Positions 27,416-36,067 of a DNA stretch of 64,000 nt are shown in pieces. The position numbers and the translations under genes are program-made. How positions within the stretch are numbered: position 1 is the first letter of the stretch; each line of letters starts with the position of its first letter. The DNA comes from Beijerinckiaceae bacterium. Its GTDB lineage: Bacteria; Pseudomonadota; Alphaproteobacteria; Rhizobiales; Beijerinckiaceae. The notes under the pieces are model-generated. The model was given only the letters and a program-made list of their open reading frames with translations, made no database searches and was not told the origin of the DNA. The stretch spans positions 1 through 64,000 of the forward strand of contig WSYC01000020.1 of assembly GCA_009773635.1 (NCBI GenBank), in the 5' to 3' direction.

Positions 27416-28317
27416 TCACGTTCATCGACGATCACAAGAGTACGCATGGGGTCGAGCCGATCTGCAAGGTGTTGCCGATTGCCCCGTCGACGTATTTCGA
27501 TCACGTCGCCAAGCGTGCCGATCCCGGGAAGCGATCCTTCCGGGCAAAGCGGGATGCCGTTTTGCAGCCGGAGATCAATCGCGTCTTCAAGGAGAACTTC
27601 CGGGTTTATGGCGTGCGCAAGATCTGGCGGCAACTGCGACGGGAACGTTTCGACGTTGCCCGTTGCACCGTTGCTCGCCTGATGCGGGTGATGGGGCTTG
27701 AGGGCGTCATTCGCGGCAAACCGGTTCGCACCACGTTCAGTGACAAGGCTGCGCCTTGCCCGCTGGATCACGTCAACCGGCAGTTCCACGCGCCAAGGCC
27801 CAACGTGCTCTGGGTCTCGGATTATACCTACGTCAGCACCTGGGCGGGCTTCGTCTACGTGGCCTTCGTCATCGATACCTATGCCCGCAGGATTGTTGGC
27901 TGGCGGGTCAGTCGGACGGCTCATACGGGCTTCGTGCTCGATGCGCTGGAGCAGGCACTCCATGATCGGCGGCCACTTCATCGCGGCGGACTGGTGCATC
28001 ACTCTGACAGGGGATCTCAATACGTCAGCATTCGATACAGCGAGAGGCTGGCGGAGGCCGGGATCGAGCCATCAGTCGGCAGCGTTGGCGACAGCTACGA
28101 CAACGCTCTCGCCGAGACGATCAACGGGCTTTACAAGGCCGAGGTGATCCATCGGCGCGGGCCGTGGCGATCCTTCGAGGCCGTAGAGTTCGCAACCCTC
28201 GAATGGGTGGACTGGTTCAACCATCGACGGCTGCTGGAGCCAATCGGCAACATCCCGCCCGCCGAGGCCGAGGAACGCTACTATGCCATGCTGGACGAGC
28301 CAGCCATGGCCGCATAA
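27412..28317 (+). CDS. IS3-family transposase OrfB (DDE integrase)
   Basis: The 301-residue OrfB carries an N-terminal HTH_21 segment ([16 protein letters not shown]) and an rve integrase core with the DDE triad: LWVSDYTYV (Asp near residue 140), [11 protein letters not shown] (Asp near 203) and [13 protein letters not shown] (Glu near 239). It looks complete and potentially active. Confidence 0.96.
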   Translation: MITFIDDHKSTHGVEPICKVLPIAPSTYFDHVAKRADPGKRSFRAKRDAVLQPEINRVFKENFRVYGVRKIWRQLRRERFDVARCTVARLMRVMGLEGVIRGKPVRTTFSDKAAPCPLDHVNRQFHAPRPNVLWVSDYTYVSTWAGFVYVAFVIDTYARRIVGWRVSRTAHTGFVLDALEQALHDRRPLHRGGLVHHSDRGSQYVSIRYSERLAEAGIEPSVGSVGDSYDNALAETINGLYKAEVIHRRGPWRSFEAVEFATLEWVDWFNHRRLLEPIGNIPPAEAEERYYAMLDEPAMAA

Positions 28318-28330
28318 CTTAAACCAAATT

Positions 28331-28356
28331 GCCTCCGGCAAACCCGGAGCGGTTCA
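28331..28356 (-). repeat. IS right terminal inverted repeat
   Basis: Perfect 26-bp inverted copy of 27035-27060. The 277 bp from here to the tautomerase stop at 28634 hold no gene I can support; the 75-aa ORF at 28517 has no recognisable features. Confidence 0.95.
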
Positions 28357-28633
28357 CCACCGTTAGATACAGCCTACCTTAGACCGATCTCTACGTCCGC
28401 CCCTGAAGTACCAATTCCTCCAGTGCATCACTGGCAAGGTCTTTCGGGACGCAGCGATGTCGATCTCTACGGCCGACATCAGGCGCTCAATTGCCCCCTA
28501 ATCCTAGAATTCCGGAATGGCGAGAACGGGGAAGCATGTTGCTGACAAGACGTATATGAGAAAAGCTTGCACAGAGGACGGCCATCCCATTCGCGAAAGA
28601 CCAACTTTCATTTTCCGGGTGAAGCCGAATTCA

Positions 28634-29041
28634 TCAGCTGTCGGCCCCGCGCTGCTGCGTCAAAGTCATGGCAAATACACCGTTTCCAACCGACCAATCA
28701 GAATAATCATTCTCATGGAGGAGGATAAAGACGTCTTTCGGTGAAACCTCCGCTCGTGAAGCAAGGTTCGCTGTGATTGCCGCGTAGAGCGCCTTCTTCA
28801 TCGCATCGCTACGTCCGCGGCGCATCGTAATTTCGACAGCGATCAGGAATTCAGATCGTGCAATGCCATTGAAAGTACGGCTGTAAAAGAAATCAGCAGG
28901 ATCATATTCGCTGACGATATTGAAAAGCTCGTCCTCCGGCATGCTGATCGCGGAAACGAGCGCATCATGGATGCATTCAACGATCTCTTTCTTTTTGATG
29001 CCGTCGGTCCCCTGGCGGACTGCGGTTCTGACGAAAGGCAT
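28634..29041 (-). CDS. Tautomerase-superfamily protein (MSAD-like)
   Basis: The 135-residue protein begins MPFVRTAVRQG; removal of Met exposes the catalytic Pro1 of the tautomerase superfamily. A beta-alpha-beta repeat is visible (AISMPEDELFNIVSEY, then KKALYAAITANLASRAEVSPKDVFILLHE), as is SDWSVGNG near the C-terminus. It shares the ALYAAI and W-S-x-GNG segments with the protein at 36305 and is likely its paralogue. The ATG at 29041 places Pro at position 2, so the track start at 29095 is rejected. It is divergent from a LysR gene. The substrate is unknown. Confidence 0.85.
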   Translation of the reverse strand: MPFVRTAVRQGTDGIKKKEIVECIHDALVSAISMPEDELFNIVSEYDPADFFYSRTFNGIARSEFLIAVEITMRRGRSDAMKKALYAAITANLASRAEVSPKDVFILLHENDYSDWSVGNGVFAMTLTQQRGADS

Positions 29042-29128
29042 AGTTTCTCCCGATGGTTGGCAACACGTTTCGAAGCCCTTTCTACGGCGGGACAAATCGC
29101 CCAGATAACGATGTTTCCGGAGATTAAT

Positions 29129-29145
29129 TGTGATAAAATATCACA
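29129..29145. promoter_or_regulatory. Perfect palindrome abutting the LysR start codon
   Basis: TGTGATAAAATATCACA has 7-bp perfect arms and a 3-bp centre and fits the LysR T-N11-A form. It ends one base before the lysR ATG (29147) and 88 bp from the divergent tautomerase. Bound regulator would block lysR initiation, suggesting autoregulation. Confidence 0.5.
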
Positions 29146-29146
29146 T

Positions 29147-30040
29147 ATGAAACGAAAGAATGTTCCTCTGAACGCCTTACGCGCCTTCGAGGCAGCGGCA
29201 CGCCTTGGTCGTCAGCTCAATGCTGCGGAAGAGTTGGGTGTCACTCATGGTGCGATCAGCCGGCAGGTTCGGCAGCTTGAAGACTATCTGGGTGTCCCTC
29301 TTTTTCAGGGTACCCGGCACAGCCCGGTCCTTACCGAAGCAGGCAAGTCACTCGCTCCCGCATTGAGTGATGCCTTCAATGAGATCGAGGCAGCAGTCCG
29401 GGCCATTACCGAAACGGAGGCTAGCGTTCTGGATGTTGCGTGTCTTAGTACCTTCGCCATGCGATGGCTCATTCCTCGGTTGCACCATTTTTATGCGGCA
29501 AATCCCGATACCGATGTTCGGCTGAGTACCAAAGATCCGAAAATCAATGTCCCGCGAGGGCGTCTCGATCTATCGATCCTCGTCATCGATAGTGCAACCA
29601 GACCAAACGCCGAGGATGTCGTTCTGTTTTCTGAACAATTGGGCGTCGTGCTGGCACCCAGACTCATTCAGGAAAAGGGCATTGCCGAAATTGCTGATCT
29701 TGGTCAGGTGAACCAACTGATGACAAGAACCCGCCCGAATGCATGGTCGAATTGGCTTGAAGGAATTGGCATTGTTCCGTCGGCAGGCGACATGGGAAAT
29801 GCGAGCGAATACGATCACTATTATTTTGCGATTGAAGCCGCCGCCAGCGGTCTCGGCGCCTGTGCAGTACCCTATCATCTTGTTCTCGATGATCTTGCAA
29901 CAGGACGCCTTATTGCGCCGTTCGGATTCGTCGAGACAGGCTATCGTTACATTGCTCGCCGGCATCGCCGTGACAATAAGCTGGCGATCCAGTTTTGTGC
30001 TTGGTTGAAAAACGAGGCGCGAGGTTTGCAGTACCCCTAG
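29147..30040 (+). CDS. LysR-family regulator, GcvA-like
   Basis: The 297-residue protein has an N-terminal winged helix (LNALRAFEAAARLGRQLNAAEELGVTHGAISRQVRQLEDYLGVPLF) typical of the GcvA branch and a periplasmic-binding-like effector domain (residues 95-290). The ATG at 29147 gives the normal LysR N-terminus; the track ORF adds 60 residues from the opposite-strand tautomerase. It is divergent from that tautomerase, which is its likely target. Confidence 0.9.
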   Translation: MKRKNVPLNALRAFEAAARLGRQLNAAEELGVTHGAISRQVRQLEDYLGVPLFQGTRHSPVLTEAGKSLAPALSDAFNEIEAAVRAITETEASVLDVACLSTFAMRWLIPRLHHFYAANPDTDVRLSTKDPKINVPRGRLDLSILVIDSATRPNAEDVVLFSEQLGVVLAPRLIQEKGIAEIADLGQVNQLMTRTRPNAWSNWLEGIGIVPSAGDMGNASEYDHYYFAIEAAASGLGACAVPYHLVLDDLATGRLIAPFGFVETGYRYIARRHRRDNKLAIQFCAWLKNEARGLQYP

Positions 30041-30222
30041 CTGTTTAGAGGCATTGGCATGTCTGGTTGCGGGCTTACGCAACAAAGCACTAATGACCGC
30101 AATGGGGCGCAGAGCTGTAAGGCTGGATCCGATATCCGGTTCATTTTTTCTGGCTTGGCCAATCTCCAATGAAATTTAAGCACTTTCTGCTAGCAAGCCG
30201 GAAATGCTTTGAGGATATTTCC

Positions 30223-32421
30223 ATGATGACAGCTGTCAGGTCGCTTTCACTCCGCGCAACGATGTTGCTCCTTGGGTTCGTTTCTGGCGGCATCGCTCTG
30301 ATGGCGGCACTGAGCTATGAGGATCTGAAGAAGTACACGGTCGAAAATTCACTGATGCGAATCGAGCGGGCGGCAAAGGCTGCCGCAAGCCTCACGGAAG
30401 CTCATTTCCCGGAAAGCTTCCTTGTTGAACGCAAGGAAAAGGACCTGCCAACACTCATTCGTCTCAAAGGTGCTGAATCGCTGGTGTCTCGCGCCGAACC
30501 TTCGGCCCTTGATAGGCTCGTCAAAGAGATCGGCCGGATCAACAACGGTGCGGCGAATGTCTTTGCTTGGAACGCAGCGACCCAGGCGTTCGACCGTTTT
30601 GCAACCACCTTCCGCCGGCCTGACGGATCGATGCCTCCTGCCTTTTCAATCGGAGCCGGGCATCCCGCCTATGAATCGATCCGCGACTCCAAGGTCTTCA
30701 TGGGCGATGTCCCCGTCATGGGACGGATGCGATATGCTTATCTGACCCCAATCGTGTTTTCCGGGGGTGAGCTAGCGGGCGTACTTGCCATTGACGTGGG
30801 GTGGAGTGATGACCTTGTCACTGGTCAGGAACGACTGAAAGAGCGAATCTTCTTGGCCAGTCTGCTGATCGTTGCCATCACAATAACAATCGGCGGCTTG
30901 CTCCATTGGCGCATGCTCGCACCGATCCCAGCACTGGCGCGGGTTGCCCATCGTATAGGTGCTGGCGAACAGGGTGTCTCTGTCCCGGGCCGCGGGCGGG
31001 GGGATGAAGTCGGGCATCTTGCAGAGGGTCTAGAGCGCACGAACCAGCTTTATCAGGAACTTGAGATCCTCGCTTTTTCGGATCCGCTGACCGGACTGGG
31101 CAATCGTGCGCATTTACGCCGCGAGCTGAAGCGCACCTTTGCACGAGAATCGTGGACACAAGTGAGCGCTCTGATCCTCATCAACATCGATCAATTTCGG
31201 GGCATTAATGAAGGTTTTGGTGCCTCCATCGGGGACCGTCTCCTGATCGAGATCGGCGATCGGCTGAAGGCGTTTTCCGGCTCATACAATCCGCCCCCCG
31301 CCCGGACCGGGAGTGATGAATTCGCACTGATACTACGAGATTGCCCGCCGGAGCGGCTCAATTATGCACTCGATGGCCTATGGGATATGCTGTCTCGCCC
31401 GTTGGCCTTCGACGGTACCATTGTCGAGTTCACGGTCGGCCTCGGCGTGGTTTCACTCCCCGTACATGCCTCTAGTGCCGACGATGCCGAGAGAAACGTA
31501 CAGCTTGCGCTGAAGGCCGCTAAGGCTAAAGGCAAAGGGAACATTGCGGTTTTCGACCCAGCGCTGGACGCGCGGGCAAGGCGTGAACACGATCTTTCGA
31601 TTGCCCTTCGCGAAGCCCTTCAACGGAACGAACTGGCCGTTCATTTCCAGCTTCAGGCATCAACAAAGACGCGCGACATCTTTGGTCTCGAAGCGTTGGT
31701 CCGCTGGCCCCAAGGGAATGGTCCGATGATCTCACCCGGAGAGTTCATCCCCATCGCAGAAGCCAACGGCCTTATTGTCGAACTCGGCTCGTGGGTTCTC
31801 GATGAGACCTGCCGTATCATGCGCCAATGGCTCGATGCGGCGATCCTCGTTCCCCATGTCTCGATCAATGTATCTCCAGCCCAACTCTGGCAGCCGGACT
31901 TCGTCGAGACTGTCCAGGAAACGCTCGAACGGCATCGGATTCCGCCACGAATGATCTATCTCGAAGTGACGGAAGGCCTGTTTGTGAATTTCTCCGAAGA
32001 CCGGATTCAATCAATTTTTGCCGGTCTGCGTGCTGTTGGTGTCAAGATTGCCCTTGACGATTTCGGGACCGGCTATTCATCCCTCGGCTATCTTCACAGG
32101 GTTCATCTCGACCAGATCAAGATCGACCGGACCTTTGCTGTAGACATTGATAGGGATCGAAGCAAGCAACGGCTTCTGAAGGGGATCACGGCTCTTGCCG
32201 CAGGCCTCAAGCTGGAAGTGATCGTCGAGGGCGCAGAGACCGAGGCGGAAACACGCTTTCTGATGCGGACAGGCTGCGATGCCATTCAGGGCTATTTCTT
32301 CGCGCGCCCCTGTTCCGCGCTATTGGTGCCTCAGGAGATTGAGAATGTTCGCCGGATGCTCAGCTTGCTGAATCCCGAGGTTGAAGCTCCGATAACCAAA
32401 GCAAAGCGATCCTCAGGCTGA
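30223..32421 (+). CDS. GGDEF-EAL membrane protein, likely c-di-GMP phosphodiesterase
   Basis: The 732-residue protein has a TM helix at residues 8-30, a periplasmic sensor of about 180 residues, a second TM (IFLASLLIVAITITIGGLL), a HAMP-like linker, then GGDEF and EAL domains. The GGDEF site reads GSDEF (about residue 362) and the domain has sparse catalytic features, while the EAL site is intact (LEALVRW near 489, LDDFGTGYSS, EGAETEAE), suggesting c-di-GMP hydrolysis. I prefer the ATG at 30223 (GAGG upstream) over 30169, which has no ribosome site. It stands alone between LysR and a toxin-antitoxin pair. Confidence 0.88.
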   Translation: MMTAVRSLSLRATMLLLGFVSGGIALMAALSYEDLKKYTVENSLMRIERAAKAAASLTEAHFPESFLVERKEKDLPTLIRLKGAESLVSRAEPSALDRLVKEIGRINNGAANVFAWNAATQAFDRFATTFRRPDGSMPPAFSIGAGHPAYESIRDSKVFMGDVPVMGRMRYAYLTPIVFSGGELAGVLAIDVGWSDDLVTGQERLKERIFLASLLIVAITITIGGLLHWRMLAPIPALARVAHRIGAGEQGVSVPGRGRGDEVGHLAEGLERTNQLYQELEILAFSDPLTGLGNRAHLRRELKRTFARESWTQVSALILINIDQFRGINEGFGASIGDRLLIEIGDRLKAFSGSYNPPPARTGSDEFALILRDCPPERLNYALDGLWDMLSRPLAFDGTIVEFTVGLGVVSLPVHASSADDAERNVQLALKAAKAKGKGNIAVFDPALDARARREHDLSIALREALQRNELAVHFQLQASTKTRDIFGLEALVRWPQGNGPMISPGEFIPIAEANGLIVELGSWVLDETCRIMRQWLDAAILVPHVSINVSPAQLWQPDFVETVQETLERHRIPPRMIYLEVTEGLFVNFSEDRIQSIFAGLRAVGVKIALDDFGTGYSSLGYLHRVHLDQIKIDRTFAVDIDRDRSKQRLLKGITALAAGLKLEVIVEGAETEAETRFLMRTGCDAIQGYFFARPCSALLVPQEIENVRRMLSLLNPEVEAPITKAKRSSG

Positions 32422-32657
32422 AGACTGCCTGCGTCTCAGCATTGACAGTGATCCTGAGTGGCGCCTCGGCTTCGGGGCAATAAACAAATGACCGCTTTTG
32501 AGGAAAGACACCATTGATCTGAACGGCCGAAATGGGGCGCGAAGCGGATCATCCGTTTTCGCTTCCAGAATCTGTAAGTCCGAGCGGGCAGGGAAGTGGA
32601 TCGCCATACTGAAGCGCCCCGCTTCAAAAGCCGGGTAATTCCGTGTATCGACGTAGG

Positions 32658-32954
32658 ATGAAACGGGATGCTGCGATCAACGAGCTGGTTCGACATGCTG
32701 ACGCCATGCGGGCGCGCGGCGTTGCATCGGCTTATCTGTTCGGCTCGACCACGCGCAATGAGGCACGGCAGGACAGCGATCTCGACGTTTTCATCGACGT
32801 GGTGCCTGATCGAAAGTTCTCGCTCATCGATCTCATCGGCGTTCGCCGCTTTCTGGAATCCGAGCTTGGAATTTCTGTCGATCTGACGACGCGAGGTTCG
32901 CTCCATCCGAAGTTGCGCAGTAGCATCGAGCGAGAAGCGATCCAGGCTTTCTGA
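32658..32954 (+). CDS. mntA: MntA-like minimal nucleotidyltransferase antitoxin
   Basis: This 98-residue protein is a minimal nucleotidyltransferase with the GSX10DXD active site (GSTTRNEARQDSDLD) near residue 30. MntA antitoxins AMPylate and silence HepT RNases. The start could be the ATG at 32658 or the GTG at 32643; neither has a clear ribosome site. The stop overlaps the downstream HepT-like gene (TGATG). In the Shewanella system hepT comes first; here the antitoxin precedes it. Confidence 0.85.
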   Translation: MKRDAAINELVRHADAMRARGVASAYLFGSTTRNEARQDSDLDVFIDVVPDRKFSLIDLIGVRRFLESELGISVDLTTRGSLHPKLRSSIEREAIQAF

Positions 32955-33307
32955 TGGCCCGTCGCGTCGACGTTGTTCTCGAGGAAATTCTCGAAACCAT
33001 TTCGGGAATAGAGAATGCCGTCGGCATCCGGTCCTTCGAGGCGTTCCGTCAGGATTGGCTGTTACAGCGCGGCATTGAGCGTGCACTTGAAATTGTGTCC
33101 GAAACTGTACGTCATGTCCCGGACGATATGCTCGGCACGCGGCCGGAGATTCCCTGGTCAGAGATCAAGGCCATCGGCAATGTGATCCGCCACGAATATC
33201 ATCGAGTTGAGCCTGCGATCATCTGGTCTGTGGCGGCGGATGATTTCCCGTCACTGAAGGCGGCAATCTTGGCGATTGTTTCCAATCAAGAATCTAAAAA
33301 TAATTAA
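32954..33307 (+). CDS. hepT: HepT-like (DUF86) toxin
   Basis: This 117-residue all-helical DUF86 protein belongs with HepT ribonucleases. The usual R-x4-H-x-Y catalytic motif appears as GNVIRHEY: His and Tyr are kept but Gly stands where the motif Arg should be, with an Arg one residue before the His. Whether it is an active RNase is therefore uncertain. It is translationally coupled to the MntA-like gene. Confidence 0.83.
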   Translation: MARRVDVVLEEILETISGIENAVGIRSFEAFRQDWLLQRGIERALEIVSETVRHVPDDMLGTRPEIPWSEIKAIGNVIRHEYHRVEPAIIWSVAADDFPSLKAAILAIVSNQESKNN

Positions 33308-33477
33308 CAATATCAAATACTTAGTTCCATAATGTTCGTTATGCGAATCATATCTGTAGCCACAAAGTTGAGATTGTGCGCTTCTCACGTCACGGCGAGA
33401 GCTCAGCCGTCTGGAACGATTCCCACGTCTTGTCGGCTTTGGTGCCTAACCCGCCGTTGAAATAAGACAGATCGATT

Positions 33478-33813
33478 TTATCCGGCGAGGCGATCGGGCT
33501 CGACCTTGAAATGGATTGCCTCCCTGCGGCTGAGCTCTCGCAGGACGGTCGACAGGTTCGTCAGTCGTGGATTGCCGCGCGGCCCGAACATGCGCATCAG
33601 GTTTTTTGGATCGATGTCTACTGCCTCGCCGAGTTGCTCGAACCCGACGGTCGCATTGATGTAGTCGCGCATCAGCGCCTTGCCAATGGGCGCGTCGCCC
33701 GCGGCGAATGCCTCGACTGCCTCACCGAGAAGCGCAACGCGGTATTCAGGATCGCGCTCTGCACGAGCCTTCACTGTTTCCTTGAAGCTTCGGGACAATG
33801 CCATCGTTTTCAT
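33478..33813 (-). CDS. higA: HigA-type antitoxin
   Basis: The 111-residue protein is a COG3636-type addiction-module antidote with a lambda-repressor-like HTH (NATVGFEQLGEAVDIDPKNLMRMFGPRGNPRLTNLSTVLREL). Its ATG overlaps the end of the toxin frame (ATGA), so toxin comes first as in HigBA systems. The antitoxin is intact although the toxin gene carries a nonsense codon. Confidence 0.85.
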   Translation of the reverse strand: MKTMALSRSFKETVKARAERDPEYRVALLGEAVEAFAAGDAPIGKALMRDYINATVGFEQLGEAVDIDPKNLMRMFGPRGNPRLTNLSTVLRELSRREAIHFKVEPDRLAG

Positions 33814-34142
33814 TCTTTCTCGGCTTTGCGGCGCTTGTAGTCGTTCCAGCGCAATTGTGCTTCCGCGATATCATTCTGCTGCCGGGTCTTTGTTCCTCCG
33901 CCGAGCAGGATCACAAGTCTGGTCCCGTCGAAGGCTGGGTAGAGTCGCATTCCCGGGCCCCAGTCGATATTCCATTCCGAAACCCCTGCCCCGACGGATT
34001 TCAGGCCAGAGCGCGCCCCGGTTCCAATGCGCACCAAAGCCGTCGTGACCTTTGCAGCATGGGTCGCTGGGAGATCATCGAACTACTTCTCGAATGGCCG
34101 AATTCCCGATGCGTCTTCGTAGACGTCAATTTCAATACTCAT
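33810..34142 (-). pseudogene. higB: HigB/RelE-like toxin gene with one in-frame nonsense codon
   Basis: Reading from the ATG at 34142 the frame gives MSIEIDVYEDASGIRPFEK, then TAG (34085-34083), then FDDLPATHAAKVTTALVRIG and on to the stop at 33810, 110 codons in all. The toxin family has Trp at the stop position (TGG to TAG, one base). The rest, including the RLYPAFDGTRLVILLGGGTKTRQQNDI core, is intact. The ORF track shows only the 75-residue piece after an internal start. Toxin is probably lost unless the stop is read through. Confidence 0.85.
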
Positions 34143-34215
34143 AGTGTCATATACGATACAATCATGATTGAAGCAATCTGATGTACCTCGATCTCACGAT
34201 GGAGCCTTGGATTCA

Positions 34216-34809
34216 TCAACGCAGCGCAGCCGCCTGAAGTAGCTTCCCTGCCGCCGGTGAGGTCCAGTCCACCAGTCCGGTAAAATATCCGAGATTGCGC
34301 ATGTCGCGAGACAGGACATAGCTCATCGGCAGTCCGAACAATCGGAAAGGATCGTCGGGGCGGGCCTCGTCCGCCCGGCGTCCCATCCTGAAGGTGGGGT
34401 CGAGAAACACCGGCAGGTGTTTCACGTTCAGCGAAGCCAGGAATGGTGAGGCTGTCCTTGCTCCTTCGGCGTCAATCGCCACCGCGATCGCGCGGGCTGG
34501 CATGTCGCCTCCCATGCCGGCAAGCTTCTCCAGAAGCGGGATCTCCGTACGACATGGCGGGCACCAGGACGCCCAGAAATTGACGATCAGGACCTTACCG
34601 CGGAATTCGTGGAGCGACTGTCTCTTCCCGTCGAGCCGCGTGAGCCGAAAATCCGGCACTGGCATCGCTGGCTCGAACTCGACGAATTGCGAGCGCCCGG
34701 ATCGCAAGGTGGGCAAAGCCTCCCTGCCCTGGCTCCGGCCCGGCACCGTGGCTGCCATCAACGCCATGCCGGAAACGATGTTGCGTCGGGTGAATGGGCT
34801 GAACTGCAT
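34216..34809 (-). CDS. TlpA/ResA-like thioredoxin-fold protein
   Basis: The 197-residue protein has an N-terminal twin-arginine-like signal (FTRRNIVSGMALMAATVPG) and an extracytoplasmic thioredoxin domain with active site FWASWCPPCRTEIP near residue 85. The membrane-distal reductant is unknown. The ATG at 34809 places the signal at the N-terminus; upstream in-frame starts (34911, 34881) lack ribosome sites. It follows a TetR gene on the same strand at 120 bp. Confidence 0.85.
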   Translation of the reverse strand: MQFSPFTRRNIVSGMALMAATVPGRSQGREALPTLRSGRSQFVEFEPAMPVPDFRLTRLDGKRQSLHEFRGKVLIVNFWASWCPPCRTEIPLLEKLAGMGGDMPARAIAVAIDAEGARTASPFLASLNVKHLPVFLDPTFRMGRRADEARPDDPFRLFGLPMSYVLSRDMRNLGYFTGLVDWTSPAAGKLLQAAALR

Positions 34810-34929
34810 CGGCGAAAGGTATCGCGATGCGGCCTCTAAGGGGCAAGAGCGAATGCTGCCGTCTCTGTTCACCTTCCCGTGCATCTGCGTCGCGCCGACA
34901 CCAACCCGCACAACCGAAGCCTGGCACGA

Positions 34930-35505
34930 TCAGCCGGCAAGCTTGGATATCGTAGCCATAACGCCTTCCGCGATTGCTTCCCCGGTGGCAGGGTCGGACA
35001 TGCTGCGCGCGAGGGTGACGCCGCCAGATAGCATCGCGAGAATGGCCCAGGCGCGCCGCTCGCGATCTGCGGGTTCTGTGCCTTCCAGCCCCTCCGCAAC
35101 CGCCTGCACCACCTCCCTCACCTCAGCAGCGAAGGTGCCGCGGATCTCCGGACTTGCCCGCTGGACATCCGGCGTAAGGCTTTGGAGAGCGCAGCTCTCG
35201 GCGAGATCACACGTGCGGCGATCGGTCATGTAGAGACGAGCGTAAACCGATAGCCAGTCCGCGCCATGTTCAGCCCGATGCGCCAGAATGCTGTCCCGCA
35301 GCTTGCGGATGCCCACCTGGATCACGGCCTCAAACGCAGCATCCTTTGATTTGAAATGGCCGTAGAAGGCACCCGAGGTGACGGAGGCCTCTTTTGCGAG
35401 GCCATCCACCCCGATGCCACCGAAGCCTTGACGGCGGAAGCCCCGCCCTGCCGCCTCGATAATGCGCGCCCGTGCTTCCTCCTTGTGTCCCGGTCCGTAA
35501 CGCAT
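34930..35505 (-). CDS. TetR-family repressor
   Basis: The 191-residue protein has a TetR helix-turn-helix (RIIEAAGRGFRRQGFGGIGVDGLAKEASVTSGAFYGHFKSKDAAF) at residues 13-58 and a variable helical ligand domain with TDRRTCDLAESCALQSL. It is divergent from the tautomerase at 35647, and a perfect palindrome lies between them, so it is the likely repressor of the tautomerase-small ORF group. Confidence 0.92.
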   Translation of the reverse strand: MRYGPGHKEEARARIIEAAGRGFRRQGFGGIGVDGLAKEASVTSGAFYGHFKSKDAAFEAVIQVGIRKLRDSILAHRAEHGADWLSVYARLYMTDRRTCDLAESCALQSLTPDVQRASPEIRGTFAAEVREVVQAVAEGLEGTEPADRERRAWAILAMLSGGVTLARSMSDPATGEAIAEGVMATISKLAG

Positions 35506-35540
35506 CTCGACTCCATAGAATATCGGTCGTTATTTTATGA

Positions 35541-35588
35541 TTGACAGCTGCTGACGCTTCGTCATATCCATCAATGTAACGATCGTTA
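35541..35588 (+). promoter_or_regulatory. Promoter and TetR operator upstream of tautomerase
   Basis: TTGACA at 35541-35546 and CATATC at 35563-35568 (16-bp spacing) form a weak sigma-70 promoter. The 12-bp perfect palindrome TAACGATCGTTA lies at 35577-35588, over the expected start of transcription; a partial copy, CGGTCGTTAT, is at 35524. This arrangement fits repression by the divergent TetR. Confidence 0.55.
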
Positions 35589-35646
35589 TTTCATTGCGGC
35601 ACGACTTGCAAGCGTGCCCAGGCAAACTCGCACTCAAGGAGCTACA

Positions 35647-36063
35647 ATGCCGCTCACGCTCACCCTTACCGAAGGCGTCCTGCCAAAGGGGCAGGAAAAA
35701 CTCGCCTTTTCGCGCCTCTCCGAGGCCATGCTGAAATGGCATGGCCTCACCGGCAACAAGGCGATAACGCCCAATATCACCGGCACGCTGCATGTCCTGC
35801 CCAAAGGCGCGACCTTCTCTGGCATGCAGGAGATCGATGCCGTCTTCATCGAATGGAAGGTGCCGTCCTTTGCTTTCACCAAGCGCGAGGTTCAGGTCGG
35901 CTATTTCGATGAAGCGACCACCATCATCCACGAAATGTCCGGGCGAAAGCAGCCGAAGGACCGCATTTTTATCAATGTCGTCCATGCGGTCGACGGTGCC
36001 TGGAATTTCGGTGGCAAGGCACTCACCAATGCCGAAATCGGCGCCACTGTCGCGAAGGGGTAA
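35647..36063 (+). CDS. Tautomerase-family protein (Tautomerase_3-like)
   Basis: The 138-residue product starts MPLTLTLTEGVLPKGQEKLAFSRL with Pro1 exposed after Met removal, then GNKAITPNITGTLHVLP and RIFINVVHAVDGAWNFGGKALTN. The pattern resembles cis-CaaD/Cg10062-like tautomerases. AAGGAG seven bases before the ATG at 35647 supports the start over 35614. It is divergent from TetR and followed at 4 bp by a 59-residue ORF. Substrate is unknown. Confidence 0.83.
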   Translation: MPLTLTLTEGVLPKGQEKLAFSRLSEAMLKWHGLTGNKAITPNITGTLHVLPKGATFSGMQEIDAVFIEWKVPSFAFTKREVQVGYFDEATTIIHEMSGRKQPKDRIFINVVHAVDGAWNFGGKALTNAEIGATVAKG

Positions 36064-36067
36064 GGCC

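Larger units (their letters stand above)
27035..28356 (+). mobile_element. Complete IS3-family insertion sequence (1322 bp)
   Basis: Perfect 26-bp terminal inverted repeats (beginning TGAACCGCTCCGGGTTTG) bound the element at 27035-27060 and 28331-28356. It contains overlapping orfA and orfB transposase frames, both intact. I see no matching 3-bp target duplication (AAG on the left, CCA on the right), so the flanks may have rearranged after insertion. It lies between the sit operon and the first tautomerase gene, near where the window changes from core metal genes to accessory content. Confidence 0.95.

Noticed and set aside
28517-28744. 75-aa ORF after the IS element
   Set aside because: No domain, no ribosome site, and it overlaps the tautomerase end.
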